Positions 49,064-57,819 of a stretch of 64,000 nucleotides of DNA are shown here, piece by piece (position 1 is the stretch's first letter; every line of letters starts with the position of its first letter). The stretch comes from JAZRWQ01 sp045541395 (lineage in GTDB: Bacteria > Bacillota > Clostridia > Oscillospirales > UMGS1783), in NCBI GenBank assembly GCA_045541395.1, contig JAZQIZ010000008.1:62001-126000 (forward strand). The letters run 5' to 3'. A program made the position numbers and the translations under genes. The notes under the pieces are model-generated. The model saw only the letters and a program-made list of their open reading frames with translations. It was not told the DNA's origin and made no database searches.

Positions 49064-50015
49064 AGTTATTCTTCAATTGCTCTCTCAGCCTTTCAATGGA
49101 AGTCTTGTAATACTGGGTTTGATTAACCTCCCGTATTTCAAATTCTTCAGCAGAAAGATCTATAATATAACACTTGTGTTCAAGTATGCCTTTTATTGCC
49201 TCTGCGCATTTATCAATGGCTTCGTCTGTATTTCCGTATTCCTCTTCAAAAGGCGCTTTCGCTTCGTTATAATATTTACCGTATTCTTCTGCGGTTATCT
49301 GTTCTCCGTAACGGAAAAACTTTTCATATCTTATCATTGAAGTGTACAAAGGATTGAACGAGTCGACAGTTCCTACCTCCGCTATTTCCGTAAGCTCGCT
49401 GCCGTCCGGCCGCATAGCCTTCAACGTTCCGCCTTCTATAAAAAAGATCACCTGTTTTGAGGCCTTGAACGCGCTTATTGCATCTTCTGCCTCGTATACG
49501 ATCTCTTTATCCTCAAGAGTAACCTTATGAATGGCGCCCCTGGTGCAAACGTATACCGTGTCGCCTACCCGGTAATACTCAATAAATTCCCCTTCAAACA
49601 GCAGTTTTTTCTCTCCGTCTTCCTCTTCGCTCATTAATGCATACAAGGCTATAGGAGTACCTTCACTGTCCTTTTCAGTCTTACAACGCGGGAAGGTGTA
49701 TAGTGCTACGTCATATACCAACTGATAATCGGCTTTAAAAAGCTCTTCTATATTGTACTTTGTAAAATCAATATCAGCGTCGCGCTCCACAAAAACGTAG
49801 GTATCTTCTGCTTCCGTCTTAGAATTTTCCGGGGCAGGAGGTTCTTTTGATTCAGTGGCTTCCGGAGCACTTTCGGGTGTGCTTTCTTCGGGTATACTGC
49901 TTTCGGGTATGTTTTCCTGTACAGGCTCGCTTTCCGAAGGTGCCTTAGTTTGTCCGCAGCCAAGTATGGGCAAAAGCATCGCCACGCATAAAACCAACAA
50001 TAATAACCTTTTCAT
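49062..50015 (-). CDS. Lipoprotein with acidic linker, unknown function
   Basis: Start at ATG 50015; the GTG at 50024 is part of the GAGGTG site. Lipobox I-L-G-C (Cys21 of the protein), then a linker made almost only of Pro, Glu, Ser and Ala to about residue 70. The 250-residue domain that follows is beta-rich (E-Y-Y-R-V-G-D-T-V-Y-V-C, V-T-L-E-D-K-E-I-V-Y-E) and ends in a helical, charged stretch. I do not recognise a family. Its promoter shares the WalR-like element found upstream of two other lipoprotein genes in the window. Confidence 0.75.
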   Translation of the reverse strand: MKRLLLLVLCVAMLLPILGCGQTKAPSESEPVQENIPESSIPEESTPESAPEATESKEPPAPENSKTEAEDTYVFVERDADIDFTKYNIEELFKADYQLVYDVALYTFPRCKTEKDSEGTPIALYALMSEEEDGEKKLLFEGEFIEYYRVGDTVYVCTRGAIHKVTLEDKEIVYEAEDAISAFKASKQVIFFIEGGTLKAMRPDGSELTEIAEVGTVDSFNPLYTSMIRYEKFFRYGEQITAEEYGKYYNEAKAPFEEEYGNTDEAIDKCAEAIKGILEHKCYIIDLSAEEFEIREVNQTQYYKTSIERLREQLKNN

Positions 50016-50030
50016 TTTATTCACCTCTTT

Positions 50031-50048
50031 ATTGTCTTGTTTTTAATA
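50031..50048 (-). repeat. 18-bp direct repeat, copy 1
   Basis: Leftward TATTAAAAACAAGACAAT, identical to 50089-50106, 58 bp apart. This copy begins inside the -10 box of the lipoprotein promoter and covers the transcription start. Confidence 0.85.
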
Positions 50049-50073
50049 TACCATACAATTAGTAGTATGTCAA
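50045..50073 (-). promoter_or_regulatory. Promoter of the lipoprotein gene at 50015
   Basis: Leftward TTGACA, 17-bp spacer, TATATT. Confidence 0.78.
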
Positions 50074-50088
50074 TGAAATTTTGGAAAA

Positions 50089-50106
50089 ATTGTCTTGTTT
50101 TTAATA
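50089..50106 (-). repeat. 18-bp direct repeat, copy 2
   Basis: Identical to 50031-50048, located between the -35 box and the WalR-like element. Confidence 0.85.
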
Positions 50107-50119
50107 GAAAATAGAAATT

Positions 50120-50136
50120 ATGACAAAACGGTTACA
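50120..50136 (-). promoter_or_regulatory. WalR-like direct repeat, lipoprotein gene at 50015
   Basis: Leftward TGTAAC-CGTTT-TGTCAT, the same 17 bases as 2545-2561, ending 46 bp before the -35 box. Confidence 0.5.
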
Positions 50137-50194
50137 AAAAGAAATTTATTGTTCCAATTTAGGAGAATCAATAAATATTCTTGGGTGATTTTCA

Positions 50195-50224
50195 TTGACA
50201 CTGTAAGTAGAATTTTGATATAAT
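50195..50224 (+). promoter_or_regulatory. cysK promoter
   Basis: TTGACA, 18-bp spacer, TATAAT; leader about 30 nt. Confidence 0.8.
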
Positions 50225-50260
50225 AAAAAGTAATTGAAGTACAGGAAAGGTGCTATACAT

Positions 50261-51187
50261 ATGATTTGCAATACAATACTTGACGCTATGGGAAATACCC
50301 CTATTATCCGCCTGAGAAATATGGTAGATGAAAACAGCGCTGAGATTTTAGTAAAATTTGAAGGGCTTAATGTGGGCGGCTCCATTAAAACAAGAACCGC
50401 TTACAATATGATAAAGGATGCCGAAGAAAAAGGTCTGCTTAATGAAAACACAATTATAGTTGAGCCTACAAGCGGCAACCAGGGCATAGGCCTTGCGCTC
50501 GTTGGCGCCGTAAAAGGGTATAAGGTTAAAATAGTAATGCCCGACTCCGTTAGTGTAGAACGCAGAAAACTGGTTGAACATTACGGCGCTGAGGTTATTT
50601 TGGTTCACGATGCAGGCAATATCGGTCAGTGCATAGAGGATTGCTTATCTCTTGCCTTAAAAATGAAGGAAGAGGATAAAAACGTATTTGTGCCTCAGCA
50701 GTTTGAAAACCCTGCCAATACTCAAATACAAAGAGAGCGCACCGGCGTTGAAATTTTAGAGCAGGTAGGAAAGCCTATACACGGCTTCTGCTCAGGTATC
50801 GGCACCGGCGGTACCATAACCGGCATAGGCGAAGCCTTAAAGGCAAAAAATCCGGATATGACTATCTGGGCGGTTGAACCCCAGAACGCCGCAATTTTAT
50901 CCGGCGGCTCCATTGGTACTCATATTCAGATGGGCATTGGCGACGGTGTTATCCCCGCAATTTTAAATCAGGAAATATTTGATGATATTTGCATAGTTGA
51001 AGATGAAGAGGCGCTTCAGGCCTCTAAGGATCTGGCCGCTAAGGAAGGTATTATGTGCGGCATTTCCAGCGGTACCAACGTGGCTGCCGCCATGAAGCTT
51101 GCTAAAAAGCTTGGCAAAGGCAAAACCGTTGTTACGGTACTGCCCGATACAGCCGAGAGATATTTTTCCACTCCCTTATTTGATTAA
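50261..51187 (+). CDS. cysK: Cysteine synthase (O-acetylserine sulfhydrylase family)
   Basis: PLP enzyme that makes cysteine from O-acetylserine and sulfide. Start at ATG 50261 behind GGAAAGGTG; an upstream in-frame TTG was rejected. The PLP lysine is in G-G-S-I-K-T-R where K-D-R is usual, the substrate loop is T-S-G-N-Q-G-I-G where T-S-G-N-T is usual, and the phosphate cup is G-T-G-G-T-I-T-G. 308 residues, the standard length. These substitutions leave open a related beta-substituting activity. Monocistronic. Confidence 0.92.
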   Translation: MICNTILDAMGNTPIIRLRNMVDENSAEILVKFEGLNVGGSIKTRTAYNMIKDAEEKGLLNENTIIVEPTSGNQGIGLALVGAVKGYKVKIVMPDSVSVERRKLVEHYGAEVILVHDAGNIGQCIEDCLSLALKMKEEDKNVFVPQQFENPANTQIQRERTGVEILEQVGKPIHGFCSGIGTGGTITGIGEALKAKNPDMTIWAVEPQNAAILSGGSIGTHIQMGIGDGVIPAILNQEIFDDICIVEDEEALQASKDLAAKEGIMCGISSGTNVAAAMKLAKKLGKGKTVVTVLPDTAERYFSTPLFD

Positions 51188-51188
51188 A

Positions 51189-51222
51189 AAAAAGATCCCC
51201 CGATCATTCGGGGGATCTTTTA
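51189..51222. terminator. cysK terminator
   Basis: Stem AAAGATCCCCCGA / TCGGGGGATCTTT with a four-base loop; convergent with the gene ending at 51235. Confidence 0.92.
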
Positions 51223-51234
51223 ATTTTCAGTTAA

Positions 51235-51642
51235 TTATTCAGCAAGAGCGTTGCCTTTGCCGTCAACCTCAATTTTGCCGCAAAGGATCATAATACCTTC
51301 AATAAGGCCCCAGATGGAAGTAGCAGCAGCGCCGATACCGCAGGTAAGAACTGCAATAAGGAGCTGAGCTATAGCCTTGCCGGTATAGCCGAGATAGAAG
51401 TTATGTACGCCGAAAGCGCCAAGGAAAATACCTAAAAGACCTGCAGTAAGCTTGGACTTAGCGCCTGCGGGAGCAGGAACAGGGCCAAAGGATACGCCGC
51501 AGTTGGTGCAAATAACAGCGCCGGGCTGAGCAGCAGAACCGCAGTTGGGGCAATAAGCAGAGCCGTTGCCAACAGCAACGCCGCAGCTAAGGCATACAGC
51601 CGCATTATCGGCTATCTGATTTCCGCAATTTTTACAATACAT
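51235..51642 (-). CDS. Zinc-ribbon plus TM2-domain membrane protein
   Basis: 135 residues. Two N-terminal zinc ribbons with C-K-N-C-G, C-L-S-C-G, C-P-N-C-G and C-T-N-C-G pairs, then a TM2 domain: G-A-F-G-V-H-N-F-Y-L-G-Y-T-G-K with two membrane helices (about 72-125). Role unknown in bacteria. It has its own promoter (51695-51723) and is probably separate from the long operon upstream of it. Confidence 0.88.
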   Translation of the reverse strand: MYCKNCGNQIADNAAVCLSCGVAVGNGSAYCPNCGSAAQPGAVICTNCGVSFGPVPAPAGAKSKLTAGLLGIFLGAFGVHNFYLGYTGKAIAQLLIAVLTCGIGAAATSIWGLIEGIMILCGKIEVDGKGNALAE

Positions 51643-51694
51643 AGTTTAACCCTCCGAAATAATATATGTTATTTGAACAAAGCTTTCTAAAATG

Positions 51695-51723
51695 ATAATA
51701 TCACATATTAATAACAATTTCAA
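51695..51723 (-). promoter_or_regulatory. Promoter of the TM2-domain gene
   Basis: Leftward TTGAAA, 17-bp spacer, TATTAT. Confidence 0.65.
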
Positions 51724-51736
51724 TAAAAAATTTTAA

Positions 51737-52495
51737 TTAAACATCCTGAGCTATAAGTTTTTTTATAGCCTCAATAGCTATTCTTATGGCCTTATCTGTA
51801 TCGTGAGACTCATCGTCCATAGGATCAAGCCCCTCTTTTTTGCGCTCCTGATTCCAAACCGTATGAAATACCGCGCCGCATCTTACGTTTAAAGCCGCCG
51901 CAACGGTGAAAAGGGCCGCAGATTCCATTTCACTTGCAAGGACACCAAGGCGCTTCCAGGCCTCCCATTTGTAATCAAGAAGAGCGGCTGTAGGCATACG
52001 GGAGGGGGAGTGCTGGCCGTAAAAAGAGTCCTTACATTGTACGACCCCCGTATGATAGGTATAACCAAGGCTTTTTGCTCCTTCCGTAAGAGCGCACAGC
52101 ACCTGAAAATCGCTTACGGCAGGAAACTCAATAGGCGCATATTCTCTGCTTGTGCCTTCAAAACGTACCGCTCCCGTGGCTATAACGCAATCGTCGGACT
52201 TGACCTTCAGGTTGATTCCGCCGCAGGTGCCAACCCGAATAAAGGTGTGAGCGCCAATGGCGGTCAGCTCCTCCATTGCTATGGCCGCAGAAGGGCCGCC
52301 AATGCCTGTGGAGGTAACCGAAACCTTTTTCCCTGCAAGTGTGCCGGTGTAAGTAACGTATTCACGGTTATGGCCGGTAAGTTTAGGGTCTTCAAAGTAT
52401 TTTGCAATTTTTTCGCATCTGCCCGGGTCTCCCGGAAGAATAACGTATTCTCCAACCTGACCCTTATCCAGAGCAATATGGTACTGCTTAGGCAA
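51737..52495 (-). CDS. Nucleoside phosphorylase (uridine phosphorylase-like)
   Basis: 252 residues. P-G-D-P-G-R-C near the start, R-V-G-T-C-G-G-I and the active-site E-M-E-S-A-A-L-F match the Udp/PNP-1 family, which splits nucleosides with phosphate to base and ribose 1-phosphate. The start is a TTG at 52495, supported by AAGGAG nine bases upstream and by the family N-terminus K-Q-Y-H-I. It follows pfkA by 14 bp in the long operon. Uridine as substrate is the family guess. Confidence 0.9.
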   Translation of the reverse strand: MPKQYHIALDKGQVGEYVILPGDPGRCEKIAKYFEDPKLTGHNREYVTYTGTLAGKKVSVTSTGIGGPSAAIAMEELTAIGAHTFIRVGTCGGINLKVKSDDCVIATGAVRFEGTSREYAPIEFPAVSDFQVLCALTEGAKSLGYTYHTGVVQCKDSFYGQHSPSRMPTAALLDYKWEAWKRLGVLASEMESAALFTVAAALNVRCGAVFHTVWNQERKKEGLDPMDDESHDTDKAIRIAIEAIKKLIAQDV

Positions 52496-52509
52496 ATTAA
52501 TGCACTCCT

Positions 52510-53481
52510 TTAGTTAATAGAGCCGTGGAAATGATAAATTTCCTCGGAAATAGTTTTCTTCATATTAAGGGCTTCTGCAATATCCATATTGGAAAGAGTG
52601 CCGTCCTTATAGATAATTACACGGCAGGTTTCGTTGTTATCAATAAGGTTTACCGCCTCGCAACCCATATGGCAGGCCATTATGCGGTCACGGGAGGTGG
52701 GGTTGCCGCCGCGCTGAACGTAGCCCAAAACACTGGCGCGGGATTCAATTTTAAAGCGGTTTTCAATAAATTTTGCAATTTCGTGGGTGCCGCCAACGCC
52801 CTCTGCAACAATTATAATAAAATGCTTCTTGCCGGTTGCCATAGCGTTCTTTATGCGCTGAACAATATCTAATTCCAAGTCGTATTCAATTTCAGGAACA
52901 AGAATGGAGGTGGCGCCGGTTGCAAGGCCTGTATCTAAAGCAATATGGCCTGCGTGTCTGCCCATAACTTCAATTACGGTGCAACGGTCATGAGATTGGG
53001 AGGTATCTCTTATTTTATCTATCATCTCAACGGCATTGTTAACAGCGCTGTCAAAGCCTAAGGTGTAGTCGGTGCAGGCAATGTCGTTATCTATAGTTGC
53101 AGGGATGCCAATAACGTTTACGCCGTGCTCGCGGCTAAGATCCATAGCGCCGGCAAAGGTACCGTCACCACCAATAACAACAAGACCCTTTAAATTATGC
53201 CTTTTGCATGTCTCGGCTGCTTTGGCTCTTCCTTCAGGAGTTCGGAATGCAGAGCAACGGGCAGTGTAAAGCAGGGTGCCGCCGCGGTGAATAACGTCGG
53301 AAACCGAGCGTCGGTTCAGCTCAATGTAATCATCGTTAATAAGTCCGTTATAGCCTCTGATAAAGCCAACGACCTCATAGCCTTTGTTTATAGCGCCTCT
53401 TACAACCGAACGGATAGCCGCGTTCATACCGGGAGCGTCACCGCCGGAAGTGAGTACGCCGATTCTCTGTACTTCTGCCAT
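52510..53481 (-). CDS. pfkA: ATP-dependent 6-phosphofructokinase
   Basis: Commits fructose 6-phosphate to glycolysis. ATP motif G-V-L-T-S-G-G-D-A-P-G-M-N at the N-terminus, G-G-D-G-T-F-A-G-A, catalytic T-I-D-N-D and E-V-M-G-R-H-A-G-H-I-A. The G-G-D-G-T signature, rather than G-G-D-D-T, indicates an ATP-type enzyme rather than a pyrophosphate one. 323 residues, standard. It lies 11 bp after dnaE. Confidence 0.97.
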   Translation of the reverse strand: MAEVQRIGVLTSGGDAPGMNAAIRSVVRGAINKGYEVVGFIRGYNGLINDDYIELNRRSVSDVIHRGGTLLYTARCSAFRTPEGRAKAAETCKRHNLKGLVVIGGDGTFAGAMDLSREHGVNVIGIPATIDNDIACTDYTLGFDSAVNNAVEMIDKIRDTSQSHDRCTVIEVMGRHAGHIALDTGLATGATSILVPEIEYDLELDIVQRIKNAMATGKKHFIIIVAEGVGGTHEIAKFIENRFKIESRASVLGYVQRGGNPTSRDRIMACHMGCEAVNLIDNNETCRVIIYKDGTLSNMDIAEALNMKKTISEEIYHFHGSIN

Positions 53482-53492
53482 TTTTCTTCCTC

Positions 53493-56400
53493 CTATTTTA
53501 TAACAACGTTTTCCTTGCCTATAATTGCTTCAAGCCTTTCGCCTAAATCTTCGGTAATTGCAATGGGCTGAGCAAATTTATAATACTTTTTATCGGTTTC
53601 AAGGTAAAATACCGCCGTGCCGATACCCGGGCGCTGCCTTAACAGCTCCTTTATCTGCGCCTCGTGTTTCATATTGGCTAAAGAAAGGCGAATATAAACC
53701 TTCTCGGCTATCTGGCCGCCGCCGCCCAAAAGCTTTTCCATTGAGCCCATAAGAATTTTCGCAGGCTCGTCTTCTCTTATGGAAAGTCTGCCTTTTACAA
53801 CAACAGGGTCGGTGGTCTCAAGCATCTCAAGATACTTTTCTCTTACTTTTGGGAAAACCAAAACTTCCGTGCCGCCCGTTATATCTTCTATTGTAAAGAA
53901 GGACATATTGGTTTCGTTTTTGGTAAGTTTGGTAACAAGGTTGGTTATTACCCCCGCTACGGTAATAGCCTGGCCGTCTTTAAATTCGGTATGGCCTTCC
54001 TCGTCGGGCTGAAGGGTAATAACAGGCACTGCGCCGTAACGCTTTGCGTCTATCATATAGGAATCCATTGGGTGCCCCGAAAGGTAAATACCTGCGCATT
54101 CCTTTTCTAAATTTAAAAGTTCGCGCATTTCATACTCTTCAACCATAGGATAAAGATCCTCTTCCGTAGGAGCAAGCTCCTCACCGAAAAGGGAAAGCTG
54201 ACCTGCAAGGTTCATTTTCCTGTCCTGCGCAACCGTGTTTACAATATGCTCGCAAGCGCACATAAGCCTGTGGCGGTTTATGCCTAAAGTATCAAAAGCA
54301 CCGCACTTAATAAGGCCTTCAACGGCACGCTTGTTAAATTCCTTGTCTATCATACGCTTAACAAAATCGTAAAAGGAAGTAAATTTACCGTTTTCTTCTC
54401 TTTCCTTGCAAACCGCATCAATAAAGCCGCGGCCAATGTTCTTTATTGCTACAAGGCCAAAGCGTATGCTGTTGCCGTGGGGGGTGAATCCCGCCTCGGA
54501 AAGGTTAATATCCGGCGGAAGAACCGTAAGTCCTAAGCGAATGGCCTCTTCTTTGTATTCGGCAATTTTAACAGGAGAGTCCAGTACGCTGGTAAGAAGA
54601 GCAGACATATATTCTCCCGAATGATGGCGCTTTAAATAAGCAGTACGGTAGGTAACGTCAGCATAGCAGGCTGCATGGGATTTATTAAACGCGTAAGCCG
54701 CAAATTTAACCATCTCGTCAAATATTTTGTTGGCGGCCTCGGCGGTCGTGCCTCTTCTTAAGCAACCTTCAACGTCAATAGAGCCGTCTTCCTTAAGCTT
54801 GCCGTTTACAAAGTATTCGCGCTCCTGTTCCATAACCGCCGCCTTTTTCTTTGCCATTGCGCGGCGAACAAGGTCGGCTCGGCCAAAGGAGTAGCCTGCA
54901 AGCTCACGTACTATCTGCATAACCTGCTCCTGATATACCATACAGCCGTAGGTTACGTCAAGTATACCCTTTAATTTCGGGTCGTCATATTCAACCGTGT
55001 CAGGGTTATTCTTACCCTGAATGTACTTTGGAATAGAGTCCATAGGCCCCGGGCGGTAAAGGGAAATAATAGCTATAACGTCTTCTATGCAACGTGGCTT
55101 AAGCTCTATAAGTACCTTTCTCATGCCGGCGCTTTCAAGCTGGAACACGCCTGCGGTATATCCGCCGGAAAGCATTTCGTAGGTTTCAGGGTCGTCATAA
55201 GCGGTGAAAACAGCCTCGTCAAACTCTTTGCCCGAAGCTCGTATCATTTTAACCGTGTCATCAATAATAGTAAGGTTTCTGAGGCCCAAAAAGTCCATTT
55301 TAAGAAGGCCTAACTCTTCAACCGTATCTTTAGGGAACTGGGTCACAACCGAAGCATCGCTGACAAAAAGAGGCATATAATCACTAACAGGTCTGTCGGT
55401 TATAACAACGCCTGCTGCGTGCATGCCCGTTTGTCTGGGCGCGCCTTCAAGGCGCATAGCGGTATCTATAAGGGTGGTAACCTTCTCATCCTCACTATAG
55501 GCGGTTTTAAGGTCGGGAGAGACCTGCAAGGCTTTTTCCAATGTTATGCCCAGGTCATCAGGCACAAGCTTTGCAATTTTATCAGTATCCGCATATGGAA
55601 TGCCTAAGGCTCTGCCAACGTCTCTTATAACACCCCTCGCTTTAAGGGTGCCGAAGGTAGCTATCTGACAAACCTGCTCCTTGCCGTAACGGCGTATGCA
55701 GTAATCAATAACCTCCTGCCTTCTTAAGGGGCAAAAGTCAACGTCAATATCCGGCATACTTACTCGCTCAGGGTTTAAAAAACGCTCGAACAGTAAGGAA
55801 AAGCGTATCGGGTCAATGTCCGTAATACCAAGACAGTAGGAAACAACCGCGCCTGCGGCACTGCCTCGGCCCGGGCCTACAGGTACACCTGTAGATTTGC
55901 CGTAATTAATAAAGTCCCAAACAATAAGGAAATAATCAACGTAACCCATATGCTTAATGGTATTAAGCTCGTATTCAAGTCTGTCCTTCAATTCTTTTGT
56001 AACAGGGGAATACCTGCGTTCCAAGCCCTCATAGCAAAGCTTGCAAAGGTATTCGTAATGATCCATATTATCGGGAGTTTCAAAAATAGGCAGCTTTAAA
56101 TTGTGGAACTCAAAGTCCACGTTGCACATCTCGGCAATTTTAACCGTGTTTTCAATAGCCTCAGGGCAAAAAGAAAACAGCTCAGCCATTTCATCGCCGT
56201 TTTTAATGTAAAATTCGTCGGTCTCCATACCCATACCGTTGTCTTCATCAACCGTATGGTTGGTTTGTATACAAACAAGCACGTTCTGTGCGTAAGCATC
56301 TTCTTTTCTTAGGTAATGGGCGTCGTTTGTGGCAACAAGCCCAAGGCCGTATTCCTTGGCAAGGGCAATAAGGTCGGGCAGTATTTTCTTCTGCTCGGCA

Positions 56401-56939
56401 ATGCCGTGATCCTGAATTTCAATAAAGAAATTCTCCTTGCCGAAAATATCAATATATTCCTCGCAAAGCTCTCTCGCTCTTGCCATATCGTCGTGCATAA
56501 GAGCCTTGGGAATATCACCTGCAAGGCAGGCAGAAAGGCAAATAATACCTTCGGAATATTTTCTTAACAGCTCCACGTCTATTCTGGGCTTAACGTAAAA
56601 GCCTTCGGTGAAGCCGTAGGTAACTATTTTCGCAAGGTTATGATAGCCCTCGTTGTTTTTTGCAAGTAAAACAAGGTGGCTGTAGTTATAGTCGTTTCGT
56701 TTAACCTTCTCAAAGCGGGAGCCGTTTGCCTTGTAGACTTCACAGCCGATAATAGGCTTGATTCCCTCAGCCTTGCAAAGCTTGTAAAAATCAATGGTGC
56801 CATACATAGCGCCATGGTCGGTTATGGCGCAGGCGGTCTGCCCCAGCTCTTTTAAAAGGGGTATTAATTTTTTAATTTTACACGCGCCGTCAAGTAAGCT
56901 GTACTCGGAGTGAACGTGTAAATGTACAAAATCTGTCAC
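53493..56939 (-). CDS. dnaE: DNA polymerase III alpha subunit DnaE
   Basis: GTG start at 56939, overlapping the whiA stop as GTGA and preceded by GGAG; the frame extends upstream only inside whiA. 1148 residues. PHP domain opens with H-L-H-V-H-S-E-Y-S-L-L-D-G. Polymerase catalytic aspartates lie in M-P-D-I-D-V-D-F (about 400). Finger and beta-binding parts follow; S-G-H-P-M-D and an OB-fold (G-V-I-T-N-L-V-T-K) are near the C-terminus. Bacillota usually use PolC as main replicase, with DnaE for priming and lagging-strand start. Confidence 0.97.
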   Translation of the reverse strand: MTDFVHLHVHSEYSLLDGACKIKKLIPLLKELGQTACAITDHGAMYGTIDFYKLCKAEGIKPIIGCEVYKANGSRFEKVKRNDYNYSHLVLLAKNNEGYHNLAKIVTYGFTEGFYVKPRIDVELLRKYSEGIICLSACLAGDIPKALMHDDMARARELCEEYIDIFGKENFFIEIQDHGIAEQKKILPDLIALAKEYGLGLVATNDAHYLRKEDAYAQNVLVCIQTNHTVDEDNGMGMETDEFYIKNGDEMAELFSFCPEAIENTVKIAEMCNVDFEFHNLKLPIFETPDNMDHYEYLCKLCYEGLERRYSPVTKELKDRLEYELNTIKHMGYVDYFLIVWDFINYGKSTGVPVGPGRGSAAGAVVSYCLGITDIDPIRFSLLFERFLNPERVSMPDIDVDFCPLRRQEVIDYCIRRYGKEQVCQIATFGTLKARGVIRDVGRALGIPYADTDKIAKLVPDDLGITLEKALQVSPDLKTAYSEDEKVTTLIDTAMRLEGAPRQTGMHAAGVVITDRPVSDYMPLFVSDASVVTQFPKDTVEELGLLKMDFLGLRNLTIIDDTVKMIRASGKEFDEAVFTAYDDPETYEMLSGGYTAGVFQLESAGMRKVLIELKPRCIEDVIAIISLYRPGPMDSIPKYIQGKNNPDTVEYDDPKLKGILDVTYGCMVYQEQVMQIVRELAGYSFGRADLVRRAMAKKKAAVMEQEREYFVNGKLKEDGSIDVEGCLRRGTTAEAANKIFDEMVKFAAYAFNKSHAACYADVTYRTAYLKRHHSGEYMSALLTSVLDSPVKIAEYKEEAIRLGLTVLPPDINLSEAGFTPHGNSIRFGLVAIKNIGRGFIDAVCKEREENGKFTSFYDFVKRMIDKEFNKRAVEGLIKCGAFDTLGINRHRLMCACEHIVNTVAQDRKMNLAGQLSLFGEELAPTEEDLYPMVEEYEMRELLNLEKECAGIYLSGHPMDSYMIDAKRYGAVPVITLQPDEEGHTEFKDGQAITVAGVITNLVTKLTKNETNMSFFTIEDITGGTEVLVFPKVREKYLEMLETTDPVVVKGRLSIREDEPAKILMGSMEKLLGGGGQIAEKVYIRLSLANMKHEAQIKELLRQRPGIGTAVFYLETDKKYYKFAQPIAITEDLGERLEAIIGKENVVIK

Positions 56940-57799
56940 TGGAGGGGCTCCTTTATATATTCCTGAATCTTTAAAAATCTGCGTTGTATACTGCTTTTTG
57001 AAACAGGCGGATCGCAAAGAGCGCCAATTTCCCCAAGAGACATTTGCGGGTTATTCAGGCGCAAATAGGCAACCGTTTTCAATTCCGCAGGAAGCAGAGC
57101 AAGCCTGCCGTTGTCTCTTAGTTCCTTTATAATACGCAGCTGCTCAAGAGAAGCGTCTGCCTGTTTTTTTAAATTTGCAACGTCGCAGTTATTGTTTCTG
57201 TTAATATCGTTTTTAACCTGTTTTTCAATTTTGGTATTCATAAGCTCAAAGGCGCCTTTAACCGCGCCTACGCTCATTAGAATATCCTCAATGTTCTCGC
57301 TTTTACGGTAGTATAGAATATTATACTTGCCACGCTGTACCCTTTTAGGCTCATAGCCCTTTTCGGTAAGGTATAAATATATATATTCTCTGAGCATTTT
57401 ATTCTCAAAATAAAACTCAAGAGAATAGCCCTTTTGAGGATCGTTTATTTTGGCACAGCCCAAAAATATGCCCTTGAAAAAAGCGTTTTTGCAGCATTCC
57501 TTTTCAAGTATCTCAGCCTTGGGAATAGGCCTGTTTCCATATTCCCGAATTATTTTTTCATAAAGAGCAGAGCTTAAACCAAGGGTACGTTCGCTTTCCC
57601 TTTTGGGCGCTATGCCAAACTGCTTTTTGCAGTTTTCCTCTATGTAGCTTAAAACCTGCCCGTCGCTGATATTAATACGAATACCGCTTTTATAACTGCG
57701 CATAAGCCCTAAAAGCAGGCCGCAAAGCTGAGCCCTTCTGCAACAGCGGGCCTCGGTTATTTCAAGAACCTCTTTTTTTATTTCTTCACTAAAGCTCAT
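56936..57799 (-). CDS. whiA: WhiA, LAGLIDADG-like DNA-binding protein
   Basis: 287 residues: an N-terminal homing-endonuclease-like fold lacking nuclease residues (F-F-K-G-I-F-L-G-C-A near 110) and a C-terminal helix-turn-helix, N-P-Q-M-S-L-G-E-I-G-A-L-C. In actinomycetes it controls sporulation genes; in Bacillota it affects cell division and chromosome segregation. It follows rapZ by 20 bp, but yvcK (usually between rapZ and whiA) is missing here. Confidence 0.95.
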   Translation of the reverse strand: MSFSEEIKKEVLEITEARCCRRAQLCGLLLGLMRSYKSGIRINISDGQVLSYIEENCKKQFGIAPKRESERTLGLSSALYEKIIREYGNRPIPKAEILEKECCKNAFFKGIFLGCAKINDPQKGYSLEFYFENKMLREYIYLYLTEKGYEPKRVQRGKYNILYYRKSENIEDILMSVGAVKGAFELMNTKIEKQVKNDINRNNNCDVANLKKQADASLEQLRIIKELRDNGRLALLPAELKTVAYLRLNNPQMSLGEIGALCDPPVSKSSIQRRFLKIQEYIKEPLQ

Positions 57800-57819
57800 A
57801 GCTTTTCCTTTTAAAATTT

